Origin: Zasmidium citrigriseum
Lineage: Eukaryota; Ascomycota; Dothideomycetes; Mycosphaerellales; Mycosphaerellaceae
Length of the DNA stretch: 64,000 bases
Direction: 5' to 3'
Assembly: GCA_002786025.1 (NCBI GenBank)
Contig: NHNW01000001.1
Span: 1,488,001 to 1,552,000 of the forward strand
The notes under the pieces were generated by a model. It saw only the letters and a list, made by a program, of their open reading frames with translations. It had not been told where the DNA came from and ran no database searches. A program made the translations under genes and the position numbers. This document shows positions 1-11,092 of the stretch, piece by piece (within the stretch, counting starts at the first letter, position 1; every line of letters begins with the position of its first letter).

Positions 1-3000
1 AGCCGCCTGCACAGAGGCCCAGATCGAATGAACAAGATCGCTCGTCCGAAAGATACCAACCTCCTGATGATTCTGATCCATGCGGGGCGTTGGCAAGAAA
101 CCTCTCTGCTCGAATTCGGATCCGTGACCGCAATCGAGAGACTGCGCGTGCTCGCAATGAAGTCGATCCTGGCGTACACGCAGAAGTTCGGTCGGGATCT
201 TTCTTGGAAGAAGAAGTGGTCTGGCGGGCCATTGCAACTGTCACGGAGGCCATTGCGCAGAATCCAGGACCAGTCAGATTTACTCTGCTGCACCCGCACG
301 CGTGGCGAGCCAACGTTTTCGGACCTAACGTAGTGGCCCGCCGAGGAAACGAAGCATACATTCCTTTCACGGAGGCAGGAACGTCGGGGCTTGTGCACAC
401 ATCTTTGTTCATCTTGGGTCGCGACCCAGCGGGCCCTCTCAGCCTCCAGCACTACGATACCGCCAATGGATACAGACGACATCGCGACAGATTTAGAGAA
501 AATGGGGCCACCATTCGACAGGGCTTGGAGCGTCTTCACTGGCCACAGGACAGCCAAAACAATTTGATCCCCGCTGCTACCGATCCCGGACATCTAGGTA
601 GACAGCCACCGCGAAGTGATGACTGTGGGACCTACGTGATTCTCTTTGCCTGGGCACACGCACTCAACCTAGACTTCTCCGCTTTTGTAAGAGTCGACAA
701 TGGCCGAATGGCAAGCTTCCGCACTCAGGCCGCGCAACTCATCAACCTCGCACTCGAAGGAGCTCTGGATGCCCACACCATCCGACACTTCCTTCGATGT
801 TATGGATTTGTGCCCACGCACTCTCAGATTCCCAGGGACCGCTATTTTGCGCATACCATGGCGTTTCGAGATGATGAGGCATACCTCGATCATGTCGCCA
901 GGACTCGCATCATAGAGGACATCACAAGGATTCGAGAAGAAAGGCGAAGCGAGCTTCTCGATTTCGAGCCAGAGATGTTGTTTGATTATGGTCGCGAATA
1001 CATTGGCGCTCAATGGAGACTGAATACTGCAGAAGAGTTTCTTCAGGCCGCTTACCAGCTAGGGGAGGAGCTTGGGGAAAGAGACCGACAATCCAACGCC
1101 GGGGATGGTAATCCCCCTGGAGGTGCTGATGGCAGCGGCAATTCTGATGGTGCTGATGGCAACGGAGATGCTGGCGGCAGCGGGAAAAGTCAATCTGACG
1201 GATCGATCAAAGGCAAAGGCAAGGGCAAGGGCAAAGCTAGTGAAAATGGAACAAGTAAAGATGCCCAGGATGATGGCTCCAAGGGAGCAGGGAAACACGC
1301 TGGGGGAAATGGAAGCACTGGTCACCAGGCATCGCAACCGGAGAGAGATTACTGCAAGGATTTCGCGAACACCATAACTGATTTGCGTGCACCTGGCAAT
1401 GCTGTTGCGCAGGAGGATCCCGTTCGCTTGGGAGAGCACCTCATTGGCAACACAGTATGGAGGGCCGTTGCGGCTGTGACGGAAGCGATCTCGGAACAAG
1501 GAATGGTACAGTTCTCCATTCTGGACGAGGGCAGTTACCAAATTCAAAGAGGTATTCAAGAGGACGCTGAAAGAGAGCGAGCGGAAGCTGACTTCTTTGG
1601 CCCAGGTGGAGACCCAGGCGAACACATCGAAGGAGACAATCCTCCCCCACGGAGAGCCGAGCGTCGAAGGCCTCTACGGGTCGGCCGCCCAGGGCATGCA
1701 TTCCTCGTCCCATATATTCCCGGCATGGATCACTCGTCTCTATTCATCTTCGAGCGGACGGAGGACGGGAATCTGCGGATTGTCCACCATGACAGCGACA
1801 TTGGTCATCGAGCACAGAGACAAGCAAGCGCTTTGCAGATTTTTGACAACCTACGACCACTGGGATGGCTAGATGGGCGAAACGCCACTGGGACTGTGTT
1901 CCCTACAGTCACTGAAGGGACCACCATGCGGCAAGGAAACGGATGGGCGTGTGGCCTCCATGTCATCCTCAATGCTTGGGCTTTCGCTCTAGGCCTGGAG
2001 CTCAGCGGGAACAATATGCATGGTCGATATGGCGAATTCATCCGCAATGGAGTCACCCTTGTCAATCTTGCACTCCAAGGACACATCAGCAGCAAGACGA
2101 TCGAGGACTTCTTCAAATGTTACGGCTTCGTCACAGAGAACACGACTGTACCTGTTCAGCGGATTTTTCTGAACACATTTCGCCTCGCAACCACATTGGA
2201 TATGATGGATCGTGTCGCCCGCGTGAGGCTGCAGGGCGATCTGTCGGATCTTGAGCGCCAAGGCGAGACTGACTGGCCCACATTCGATCTGAATTTGCTG
2301 CTGGAGTTTCTTCAGGACGAGGTCAATTACAGACCAGATCTGACCACTATCGATGCTCAGGAGTTGATTCGGCGGGTCAATCACGCACAACAAGTGGCCA
2401 ATGAACGACGAGCCAGAGCCGCTGGTCAACATACGCCGCCTGGTGCATCATCTCTTCCACCACAAGAGCCCACATCGTCGGCAAAGAGGAGGGATGCGGC
2501 ACGAGCAGCTGGCTTCGATGAGGATGACTTGAGAGCCCAAGAGGATCTGCTGGCTTTAGGCAGGATGAGGAACGCTGAGCTTGAGGCGGCAAGACAGAGC
2601 GCTCAGCAACAGGCTTCGCAGGGTGGTCAGACGGCTTCGCAAGGTCAGGAAGGTGAGTTTCCTTGATGCTCTCTGGTGTGGTTTGTCTGACGGACCTTTG
2701 AAATCTAGAGCTGACACAAGGGCCTCAGAGGCAAAACGACGAGACCGGGGTGGGCGCAAACGTCGTTGACGGCACCGGGGCTAATCCGGGAAACCGGGCA
2801 ACTGAACCGGATCAGATGGTCCACGGAGAGCAACCTCGGGCGAACGGGGCTGTCAATGAAAGCCCTACCCTTGTACCATACAACGCCCTCATCCAGAGGC
2901 TTGTGGACGACTATCTTCAGGGTACAGATCACGGCGACGACGGACCGGTCAACCTGATGAGGCGGGCTATTGCCTGGCATGACGGAATCTTTGACGACGA

Positions 3001-4930
3001 TGGGCATCTCTTGAACCTGATAGCCAGAGCAGCTCTTCAACGTTGGCAAACCGCCAACCCCGGCGATGCCTATGTCGCGAGCGCTGTGGCAAACTACCTT
3101 GCAGAGTATATGGGCTCACTTCAACGTGCTCGGGATACCATTGCTGACTTTCAAAGCTCCGATCATTCGTCTCCATCCATGGAGCCTTCCATCGAGTCGC
3201 CGCATCCAGGTATGGCCCAGCCATGGTCCGACCAGCTTTCTGAGCTACCGCCAGGCACTGCAGCTCACCATCCTGACGAAGTCGCCGGAAGACTTAGAGC
3301 TCGGGACAACGCGCGCGATGGGGCTCCTGAGGTTCGTCCAGATGGAACTCTTCAACGACCCGAGGTTCCAGAAACGCAAGAATCTGTCGAAGATGAACAA
3401 CAAGGGCGACCCAACGGTTTGGAGGACGAAAGGACCAACGAAACCGAAAGGCGTAGCCCCGAACGTAGGAGCGGGAGTGGATCGCCCCTCAGCCGCGACC
3501 GCGACCGCAGACGCAGAAGCAGAAGCCCCAACCTCAGCAGAAGTCCCCCACGACAGAGGCGTAACCTTTTCCCTCGAATACCGGAGCGGGATGGCTCCCT
3601 CGACGGCTCAGGATCTGAGGGCGGCGAGCGCCGTAGGCATAGTTGGAGTGAACTTGAAGATGACCAACTTCACGAATCCGTTGGGTCTCGCGACTCTCGT
3701 GACAGGGACGAAAGAGGCTCTCGAGAGAATGATCTATCTCCTGAAAGCACGAGACGAGCCCAGCTTTTGAGATCTCCGCCGACACTTCCTCCAGATCTGA
3801 GTCAGCTTGGTCCTACGGCACTGGCTAGACATTGGCGACAAGAGCAAGCGCAAAGCGCTAGAGCTATCGAAGAGGAAGAACGCGAGCAGGAGACTCAGCA
3901 GAGGGGCACTCAACAAGAGGGCGAAGCTCGAGAACAAGACGATCCCGAACGAAGAGGGAACCCGATTGGGGACTTCGCTAGCCTGCTTCGTGTGGACTAT
4001 GGAGGCCAATGGGAGAATATTGCCGAGCCCAACGATCAGGATCGTATAGCGGCGGAGCGATCGCGGCGACGGCATGAGGAACAGCGACGAAGGGAAGAAC
4101 AGGAAGAGAGGGAACGACAACAACGAGAAGCTCAGCAACAAAGTCAAGAGGACGAGCCTCCTGCAGAAACTACCGGGGAACAACCGCTTCAGGCCGCTGC
4201 TGATCCTGCTGTCCCGGCACAGCCTCCTCATCCTGATCCCGACCCGCCATCCTCAACCGTTGTTCAGCCCGGCGATGCCCCAGACGAGAATGATGATGAT
4301 CTTGACAGTCTATTCAATGGCTCCACGACCGGTAATACCCCACAAGCACAAAACGCTGGACCGGAAGAGAACGCAGCTCCTGAGGACGGTGATCTTCAAA
4401 ACGACGCATCGGCCTCCAATGTCACAGCCATGATGCTTCGAATCCCTCCAGAGCCTTTGATCATCCACTCTGCACTGGACCGTCTCCCTGGCCTCCCACC
4501 TCCAAAAGCAATGTTGGAGCGTTTGTTGGCCATTTCACCATCGGCGCCCAATTATCCAGAACTGTTGGACAACATCGTCAAGGACCCGGCTTATCGTCCA
4601 ATGGCAGAGATTGCACCCGACGACACTTCGGAGATATCCCAGCGGGATGTTGAAATGAGTGATGTAACCTCTATTGCCCAGGACGATGACGACGATGAAA
4701 TGGAGCAGGCGTTGATGCAGGAGTTGGAGAGACCGGACGATGAGGCAATGGAGATGGATGAGGCGGATGCAGTATCAGTGTCAAGCCACTCGAGGCGATT
4801 GATTGATGTGTTCTCTGGTCGACGTATTGGGGAGGATCTGGATGAAGAGTATGACAATTATCATATTCAGCAACAAGCACAGGGAGAGTGGAGGGGTGGG
4901 CATCCGCATCATCATCGGAAATCACAGTAA
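1..4930 (+). CDS. Large protein with two tandem Ulp1/C48-like cysteine protease domains and an SR/acidic disordered tail (5' partial)
   Basis: Exons 1-2652 and 2709-4930; the 56-bp intron has GTGAGT donor, CTGAC branch and CTAG acceptor, and joins the two halves in one frame. The frame is open to the left edge, so the N-terminus is missing; about 1,620 residues are visible. Copy 1 has the clan-CE layout: His in HTSLFIL (codon 396-398), Asp in HYDT (456-458), Cys in DDCGTYV (624-626). Copy 2 (about nt 1400-2200) repeats it: DHSSLFIF, HHDSD, Gln and Cys in QGNGWACGLHV. The linker is Gly/Asn-rich with a GKGKGKGK run; the tail has SR/RS stretches, Gln/Glu-rich coiled-coil-like segments and Asp/Glu runs. 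Both triads look intact, so SUMO/ubiquitin-like deconjugation is possible, but the substrate is unknown. The stop lies 164 bp from the convergent NmrA-like gene. Confidence 0.85.
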
Positions 4931-5094
4931 TGAGAAGGTAAAGGCAACGATAGATAGAGTGGCGTTTTCGGGTTTCAGTAGTTTACATGGGCGGTAAATT
5001 GATGCACCTTTGAGAGCACACTTCTCGACTCATTTTTACTGCAGCATACTCGACCAGTCTATCTTCTTAAACGACTCCCTGACATCGCTGCATT

Positions 5095-6105
5095 TCACCG
5101 AAGGATTCGCTTTTGCAAACTGTATCTCTGGTCAGGACCGCTTTTCGACAACCTCACGAAATCACTCACCTCACCCCCCTTAACACACCCCTCCACCTCC
5201 CTCCCAATCCCCAAATCCGCCGTCCACATCATCAACCTCCCCACATGCTCCATGAGACCCATCGGCTCCACACTCGCATACTCCTCCAAACTCACCTCCT
5301 CAACCTCAATCTCAACCCCAAGACTCCTCTGCATAACTCCCACAACCTCCTCAGTACTCATCTCCCCACCCACAGCCTCAACCGTAACATCTCCCTCAAT
5401 GCCCAACAGCGCCTCGACCCAACTCCCCGCATCGGCCGCAAGATCGATCCACGGGATCTTAGCCTTGGGATTCCAGGGTATCCGGATTTTGTACTCAGTT
5501 GGGGAGATTTTCGTCCATCCAACAACCATCGGAAACCTCACAAAACTCTCCGTGAAAACCGCAAGGTACACGGCATTAACCTTTCCTTTCAACGCCGGTA
5601 AAGAACGCATATACCCAAGAATCTCCGCTTTAGAAGCCATTTCATAGTTATAATACTTTCCCCCTTCGACACCCCTAGGATCCGGCGTGGAGCTCCAGAT
5701 CAACTTCTCCAAACCCTTCACCTTCGCCGCCGCGTCGGCGATATTCTTCCCCTGCCTCACTTCCAACGCACCCGCAGCGTCGGGCAGAGATTTCTCCTCT
5801 CCGGACTCGAATGCTTGGATGGCTTCAGGGGCTTGGGCACATCCTGCTGAGTCGGTGTAGGCGTAGATGAAGCTGGCGCCTGAGAAGGCTGTTGAGAGGG
5901 AGCCGGGGTCGGAGAGGTCGGCTTGGACCATTTCGATACCCTTTGCAGAGAGGGCTTGAGCTTTGGGGGAGGAGAGGTTGCGGGTTGTGCCGCGGATTTT
6001 GTAGGTTGGGGAGTAGGTGAGGAAGTGGTTCGTTATGGCTGTGCCTTGGGAGCCGGTTGCGGCGAGGACGACGAGGAGTTTCTTTTCGGTTGGCATATTG
6101 GTCAT
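5095..6105 (-). CDS. NmrA-like NAD(P)-binding family protein
   Basis: A 336-residue Rossmann-fold protein. Near the N-terminus a hydrophobic strand is followed by AATGSQGTAI, the glycine-rich dinucleotide-binding turn of the NmrA/HSCARG group. RGTTRN and MVQADLSDPGSL follow in the places expected for this atypical short-chain-dehydrogenase fold. Members bind NADP and act as redox sensors, co-repressors or reductases; which applies here cannot be told. The frame is open upstream to a Met at 6294, but residues before MTNMPTEKK do not look like protein of this family, so the start at 6105 is preferred. No intron is needed. The neighbouring unknown gene 6636-7550 is on the same strand. Confidence 0.82.
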   Translation of the reverse strand: MTNMPTEKKLLVVLAATGSQGTAITNHFLTYSPTYKIRGTTRNLSSPKAQALSAKGIEMVQADLSDPGSLSTAFSGASFIYAYTDSAGCAQAPEAIQAFESGEEKSLPDAAGALEVRQGKNIADAAAKVKGLEKLIWSSTPDPRGVEGGKYYNYEMASKAEILGYMRSLPALKGKVNAVYLAVFTESFVRFPMVVGWTKISPTEYKIRIPWNPKAKIPWIDLAADAGSWVEALLGIEGDVTVEAVGGEMSTEEVVGVMQRSLGVEIEVEEVSLEEYASVEPMGLMEHVGRLMMWTADLGIGREVEGCVKGGEVSDFVRLSKSGPDQRYSLQKRILR

Positions 6106-6635
6106 TGGGTGCTTTTTCGGTTGCTTGAGGTGTTGAGAATGTATTCGAGCATTGTTGTAGGCGACCCTTCGTCTTATAAGCCAACGCTGGACATCGGCGT
6201 CCGCGGACAGCGTTTCTGAATTATCAATCATATCCATTGACTCAGGGTTCAACCAAGCTGATGATGCACAACGAAGCCAAGCCCTATTGCACAAACGACT
6301 ACGAGGGCATCAGATACGCAGCCAATGAAATATAGCATTTCGCAAGGCTGCGGCGTCCGGCTTTCGGATTCGGCGTTGAGGAGTGGAAAAGTCTTCATCC
6401 TGGCAACTCCTATGCCGAGGATGGTTGCTCATTGAGCAAATCAGATTGGACATTGATTCGTTTCATTAGCAAGCATTTCAGGCTCGTACTGCACTCAGCT
6501 ATAGAAGCCCTCGAATGGTGAAGTGGATCCTGGCCCGAAGTCGACTAGCCCTAGAGACATAGGATTCGCCAAGCGTTGGCATACGAAAACGTGCTTGTAG
6601 AAGGCGAGGGGTGTTGAGGACGTCGTGCTGCTTCA
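6106..6635. other. Intergenic: upstream region of the NmrA-like gene
   Basis: About 530 bp between the preferred NmrA-like start and the end of the next minus-strand gene. It must hold the NmrA-like promoter and 5' leader and the terminator of the upstream gene. No tRNA, repeat or convincing additional gene was seen. Confidence 0.5.
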
Positions 6636-7550
6636 TCACAACACCTCAATCACTCCCGGCGGCGTCGTGATCATCTCCTGCCATCTAACCTCGCTGACCA
6701 TCAGAATGCAGGTATCCTCCAGCCCCCTCATCTTCTCTTGATTCAATTCTTGGTACACGTCCGTTGAAAGCATGTACGCATAGTGCCAGATGCTGTCGTA
6801 CTGCACCAGATTCGTATCATCCCACTTTTCTCCAGCACTTCCTTCGTCACCTTCAACTTTTAGTCTACCGTTGACAGGTCCCATGAACTTGATCTCGGCT
6901 CCAGCATCTGGACCAAACTTCTCCTTGAAACCATTCATGTACGAGTCGTGTGTACTGCGGTCTCCATTGGCGTACTTGAAGAGGTTGAAAAAGCAGACTG
7001 GGCTTCCTCGCACACCCTCTGGCTCGGCCGTGGAGAGGTAGTCGGCCATTTTGGAGTCGAGATATAGCTCGCCTGGCCGCAAGCCGTCTGCTTTTGACTC
7101 GATGACAGCCTCCACAGGAATCTTTCCATCCTTCTTTTGAGAGTCTGAGTACCAAGAAGATGGAAGCGCCGGAGTCTTCGGATTCGGCTTCGGTCGATCA
7201 TCTTCTGCAAAGCCCCAAATACCACCTCTCTGCATTCCCGCCTTCAAGGCATCGACTTGATCCTGTGGAAGGGCGACCGGAATGCTTATATGTGTGTCGA
7301 CGAATGAGGCAACGTAACCACCGAAAAACAGGTCCGCACGTTCGGTCAAGAAGAAGAGATCCCAGTTTCTAGACAAGAGAGTAGTCGCATTGAGGTTGTG
7401 TGGTTTGTGGACCCAACCATAGGGTACTCCGCGGATGAGTGGACCGCAGAGATCGTTGGTTTGACATTGAGTTATGATGGATGAGAGGTCATCGGGCTTT
7501 TTTGAGGTGAGAGAGACGAGGTGGATTGTGCATTGAGCTTGGGCGGCCAT
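6636..7550 (-). CDS. Conserved hypothetical protein, 304 aa
   Basis: An uninterrupted 304-residue reading frame with normal codon use and no signal peptide or membrane segment. The C-terminal half, with VCFFNLFKYANGD, then KFMGPVNGRL and VQYDSIWHYAYMLS, looks like a repeated ferredoxin-like (dimeric alpha/beta-barrel) fold of the type found in DUF1330-like and EthD-like proteins; this is a weak structural guess. The first residues MAAQAQCTIHLVSL resemble an edge beta strand. It ends 530 bp from the preferred start of the NmrA-like gene and starts 213 bp from the end of the next minus-strand gene, so the three genes are head to tail. No function is assigned. Confidence 0.72.
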   Translation of the reverse strand: MAAQAQCTIHLVSLTSKKPDDLSSIITQCQTNDLCGPLIRGVPYGWVHKPHNLNATTLLSRNWDLFFLTERADLFFGGYVASFVDTHISIPVALPQDQVDALKAGMQRGGIWGFAEDDRPKPNPKTPALPSSWYSDSQKKDGKIPVEAVIESKADGLRPGELYLDSKMADYLSTAEPEGVRGSPVCFFNLFKYANGDRSTHDSYMNGFKEKFGPDAGAEIKFMGPVNGRLKVEGDEGSAGEKWDDTNLVQYDSIWHYAYMLSTDVYQELNQEKMRGLEDTCILMVSEVRWQEMITTPPGVIEVL

Positions 7551-7763
7551 CGGTGGTGAGCGTAAGGTTTCTCGTGTAATCTTGTAGTGTTCAAGTCAAA
7601 AGACTTCTGATCTGGAGGGAGACTGAATTGACAAGCTTGATAGAAGTTTTGTTCGATGCAAGGTGGCGACCTCGGCCGAGCGGATCGATGCCAAGAAGGG
7701 ATCATTGGAGGATCACATAGGCCGTCGAAGAACCATGCCTCTGCTATGACAGACACTGACCCT

Positions 7764-8570
7764 TCAATCCCATTCCCAATCCGAAGTCTGAGGAGCCATA
7801 CAGTTGTATGTGATCAATTGCCACTTGCCCTTCTCTCCGCCCACGCCCTCCCAGTGCAGAGTCGTCAATGGACCTGTCATCCAAAGATCTCCGCCGTCGG
7901 TCTTCCTATTCTTGGTGCTGGTCAGGTGGAAAATTACAACCTTAGCCCCATCACAACGCCTTTGCAGAGTGAGGAACTGCGTGAGTGGCTGTTTGAAGCA
8001 GATAAAGCCTGGATCCACAAGGCCTATACGATGGAGCGCTTCCAGCAACTTGCAGCTCGTGGCTAAGTTCGCGCCCGTGTACTCGAAGAGGTGGTCTTCC
8101 CGAAGATACATGCGGTCAGGCGAGCGCAAGCGATATCTACTGATCATAGTAGATACGTAGACCAGTTCTTTGAGGCTGTCGGCTTCGTACTTGTCGAAGA
8201 CATGCTGCAGAAGCTTGTATACGAGCGGCGCACATTCGCTCCGGATGATGCTGCAGACGTGAAGAATGGCGAGCAGCTGCTTCAAAGCCTTTGAGGCGTT
8301 CTTTCTGAGTTGATGGCACTTGTTGTACAGGAGATGGTAGGACCGCTGCTGCGACTTTGCGTGTGAGTCATAATCTCGGCCTTTCTGGATGATGTCCAGT
8401 CCGCGGAAGGAAGCAAGGTGGTATTCGTAGATCTGAAGTCGCAGCTCCGGGGGTAAATCGAGGATGCCGGTTCCTGTTGATGCTCCTTTCCGTGGCGATG
8501 GTGATCGTGGTGCGCGCGTGCTGCCGAAAAGCCTCTGGCGCAGGCGCTCAGGGAGGAGGAGGGATAGCAT
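7764..8570 (-). CDS. 2EXR/F-box-like domain protein, 268 aa
   Basis: After a basic, Ser/Pro-rich N-terminus comes ILDLPPELRLQIYEY (about residues 36-50), the hallmark of the F-box-like 2EXR proteins that are hugely expanded in Pezizomycotina. The middle has LHVCSIIRSECAPLVYK, which matches the usual 'ancient residues, returned to household' layout of that family (helix with a conserved Arg and Cys). The rest is alpha/beta with no catalytic motif. Such proteins are assumed to be substrate adaptors or of unknown role. Single exon; start chosen at the first Met before the basic stretch. It precedes the repeat field at 8940-9760. Confidence 0.72.
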   Translation of the reverse strand: MLSLLLPERLRQRLFGSTRAPRSPSPRKGASTGTGILDLPPELRLQIYEYHLASFRGLDIIQKGRDYDSHAKSQQRSYHLLYNKCHQLRKNASKALKQLLAILHVCSIIRSECAPLVYKLLQHVFDKYEADSLKELVYVSTMISRYRLRSPDRMYLREDHLFEYTGANLATSCKLLEALHRIGLVDPGFICFKQPLTQFLTLQRRCDGAKVVIFHLTSTKNRKTDGGDLWMTGPLTTLHWEGVGGEKGKWQLITYNCMAPQTSDWEWD

Positions 8571-9865
8571 CGCGAGGAGGACACGCTCTTGGCGTGAAAG
8601 GGTAATATTTTCTCGTTTGTCCAGTGCTGAAAGTGTCGCCGTCGCTAGGAAGTGGCTGGTTTTTATTCAACTGCTTTGTGTGAATGCAGTACGGTATGTT
8701 TGTGTCGAAGTAAGACAAGCAGTCATGATTGTGTCAGAAGGCAGAAGCGCATGTGCCTCAGACCTCCGCTTGGTTCCCGTTGATGGTCAGCCAATCTGGA
8801 AGGAGCCGTTCCTGCTTAAGTGTCGGGGGAAGCGCAAAGCGAGAATGGGGAAGGAGCGGGTAGGCCAGTAAGGGTGCGTCAGCCTTGTTGCGACCTCCTG
8901 GTTTTCATGACGTTCCTAGATGATATCTTTCCAGCGGTTTGCATCAACGACCCCTCCCTTCAATATGCTGTTTTTTTATACACCCACTAGCGCCCAGTCT
9001 TTTCCATCCTACAGCTGTGAATGCAAGTACGCTTATTGAGAGCTCGTGTAAGGTGGGATGCACGGCTTCGCTGACCTGTTCCCCAAAAATTCATGAATTT
9101 TCGTGTTTTTCGTACATCAGCTAGCGTGCGCTCATTGAAATCCTACAGCTGCGTACACAGGTGTGCTTATGTGTCATTTCTCGTCCGGCAGGGTGAATAA
9201 GCTCCTTGCAAGGCTGTCGGCTCGCCGAGAATTGAGTCCATCTTTTGCTGACTTCAGTGACGACAGCGCCATGAGTACTCCAGTCGCACATTTCAGAAAT
9301 CGTGAGACTTCGTCCACCCACTAGGGCCCATGCGCTGTCGACCTCACAGAGCAACAAGATCGTGCTGAGGGTCGTTGGTGAAGCTGGTCATCACCGTCTC
9401 TACCTGGTAGGTCTCATGGTGGTCTCGGTGATGAACACTACCGCAAAATGCCCAATTGCATGATGCAGAGATTGAGGAAAATTGCGATACTTCGTCCACC
9501 CACTAGATCCCGTAACCTGTAGTCCTCGCTCCATGGAGATTGTTGTGCTGACGGGTTCAAAGTCTGACTTGCTCACTTTCCTATCCGCGGAGAGATTCTA
9601 GGCCAGGCTGTTCCATGGGTACAGTGACGACAACGAGCAAGTCTGAGATCTCCCCGCAGCTGTTTTGTTTCTCGTGAAAGTTTGCACATCCGCTAGAGCC
9701 CGTTCGATGAAGCCCATGTGGCATGAACATAATCATGCTTAAGCTGTCACGAACCGCGGGCGGGTCAGGGTGACTTGATCATCATTGGGTATCTCGTTCG
9801 ATCGCCTTCATCGCGTTCATCGTATCGTACATTCGACTGTATCGTTCTGTAGGGGTTCTGTCGCC
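8571..9865. other. Intergenic region (1.3 kb) with diverged repeats
   Basis: No gene could be supported: the open frames here are short, lack domain motifs and overlap on both strands. What stands out is a recurrent motif, CACCCACTAG or a close variant, found five times between about 8980 and 9700 (listed as a separate repeat). The region lies between the start of the 2EXR gene and the stop of the kinase gene, so it contains the 2EXR promoter and the kinase 3' end. Confidence 0.6.
8978..9745. repeat. Five degenerate repeats with a CACCCACTAG core
   Basis: Cores at about 8981 (ACACCCACTAGCGCCC), 9114 (ACATCAGCTAGCGTGC), 9314 and 9496 (both CTTCGTCCACCCACTAG) and 9686 (GCACATCCGCTAGAGCCC). Spacings are about 130-200 bp. 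Parts between the cores also recur: TCCTACAGCTG at about 9010 and 9141, and CAGTGACGACA at about 9256 and 9622. Copies are diverged and the pattern is not a simple microsatellite. It could be an old tandem array, a decayed foldback element or a set of regulatory sites. Confidence 0.5.
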
Positions 9866-11092
9866 TCAATTCTTCGCTGCACCAAAGTCGATTTTTCTGG
9901 CCACCTTATCACCTCTCTCATTCTCTTTCCCTGGCACTTCGCCCCCTCTCCGCGTGAGATCTTCGCCCATCGTCTCCATCCCTCCGCCCTTCCTTGGAAG
10001 CTCCTCGAGTTTACTTGGTCTCGGCGCGCTCGTCCAGTATTCGTGCTTCAGTACACCTTCCGCTGATAATCGTACCCGCGGATCTAATGTCAACATCTTC
10101 ATAAGAAGATCGACACCCGTGTCGCCAATAGTCCTGAAGTTCGCCAACCAGTAGTCTTTCGGCCTCACTGGCTGAATTTCGGTGGGCGTGAGGTAGCCTT
10201 TCAGCTTGCTCACACCAGGCCAATTCTCCTCTGTTGGCGTTCCCACCTTTTCGCATATCAGCTTGACCATGTTCATTTCCGACTCTGGCCATGCTTTGAA
10301 GAGCACGTCTCTGGAGATGAGTTCGGCGAAAACAGCGCCGCAGCTCCATACATCCACCGCTCCTCCATAAAATTGAGCTTGAAAGAACAGCTCAGGCGGC
10401 CTGTACCAGATGGTGATCGTGTTGTATGTCATTGGTTGGTATGGATCGGCGAAACTCCTGGCAAGACCAAAATCGGCAAGTTTGACCTCTCCATTCGCTG
10501 CAATCAACAAGTTGTTGGGCTTGATATCTCGATGTAGGATGAAGTTTGCATGACAGAAATGTATTGCCCTCATGAGCATAAGCATCCACGACTTGATGTC
10601 CGCGGGAGTGTAGCTGATGTTGTGCGTGTCTTGGATGAGTTTGAGCAAATCGCCTTGCGGGAGTTGTTCAAGGACGAGGTTGAGATTCTGGTTCTTTGTA
10701 CTGAATACCGAGTACAGTTTGATGATGTTGGGGTGATCAAGCTCTTGTAGAAAGCGGATTTCTCGTAGCGAGTCGTATGAGATGCCCATTTCTTTGACTT
10801 CTGCCCCGACCTTGATCTTTTTGATGGCCACAAGCTGTGTCGGATCTGTCAACAGGTGGGCTGAGTATACATCGGCGTATTGACCAGATCCTAGCTTCTT
10901 CCCTTTCACGTATTTGTTGCGTTCCTGTGCATCGAGCTGTTCGGCAAGATCGGCGACTAGAGGTGTGTTTGAGGGTGATGCTGGCGCGCTGTCGTCTACA
11001 TCTGGCTTCTTCGGCTGCGGCGAGAGCTTGATTCGTTTCGTCGGCGGTTCTGGAGGCACGTCCAGTGCAGGCGATCTGGCTACTTGGGCCAT
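9866..11092 (-). CDS. KIN28: Cyclin-dependent kinase of the CDK7/Kin28 type (TFIIH-associated CAK)
   Basis: A 408-residue serine/threonine kinase without introns. Visible landmarks: Gly loop GSGQYADVY (68-76), VAIKK with the ATP-binding Lys near 91, the PSTAIRE-equivalent helix ISYDSLREIRFL, catalytic loop HRDIKPNN (187-194), DFG (207-209), and YRPPEL after a T-loop MTYNTITIW in which Thr222 matches the activating Thr of CDK7. VGTPTEENWPGV is the CDK-typical insert region. This set is closest to Kin28/CDK7, which phosphorylates the RNA polymerase II C-terminal domain within TFIIH. The N-terminus carries a basic KRIKLSPQPKK segment, a likely nuclear signal. The C-terminal 60 residues are polar and probably disordered. 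Divergent from the mS41 gene over 290 bp. Confidence 0.88.
   Translation of the reverse strand: MAQVARSPALDVPPEPPTKRIKLSPQPKKPDVDDSAPASPSNTPLVADLAEQLDAQERNKYVKGKKLGSGQYADVYSAHLLTDPTQLVAIKKIKVGAEVKEMGISYDSLREIRFLQELDHPNIIKLYSVFSTKNQNLNLVLEQLPQGDLLKLIQDTHNISYTPADIKSWMLMLMRAIHFCHANFILHRDIKPNNLLIAANGEVKLADFGLARSFADPYQPMTYNTITIWYRPPELFFQAQFYGGAVDVWSCGAVFAELISRDVLFKAWPESEMNMVKLICEKVGTPTEENWPGVSKLKGYLTPTEIQPVRPKDYWLANFRTIGDTGVDLLMKMLTLDPRVRLSAEGVLKHEYWTSAPRPSKLEELPRKGGGMETMGEDLTRRGGEVPGKENERGDKVARKIDFGAAKN

Noticed and set aside
3066..3770. 234-codon plus-strand ORF
   Set aside because: Other-frame shadow inside exon 2 of the double-protease gene.
8464..8871. 135-codon plus-strand ORF
   Set aside because: Overlaps the start of the 2EXR gene on the opposite strand; no motif.
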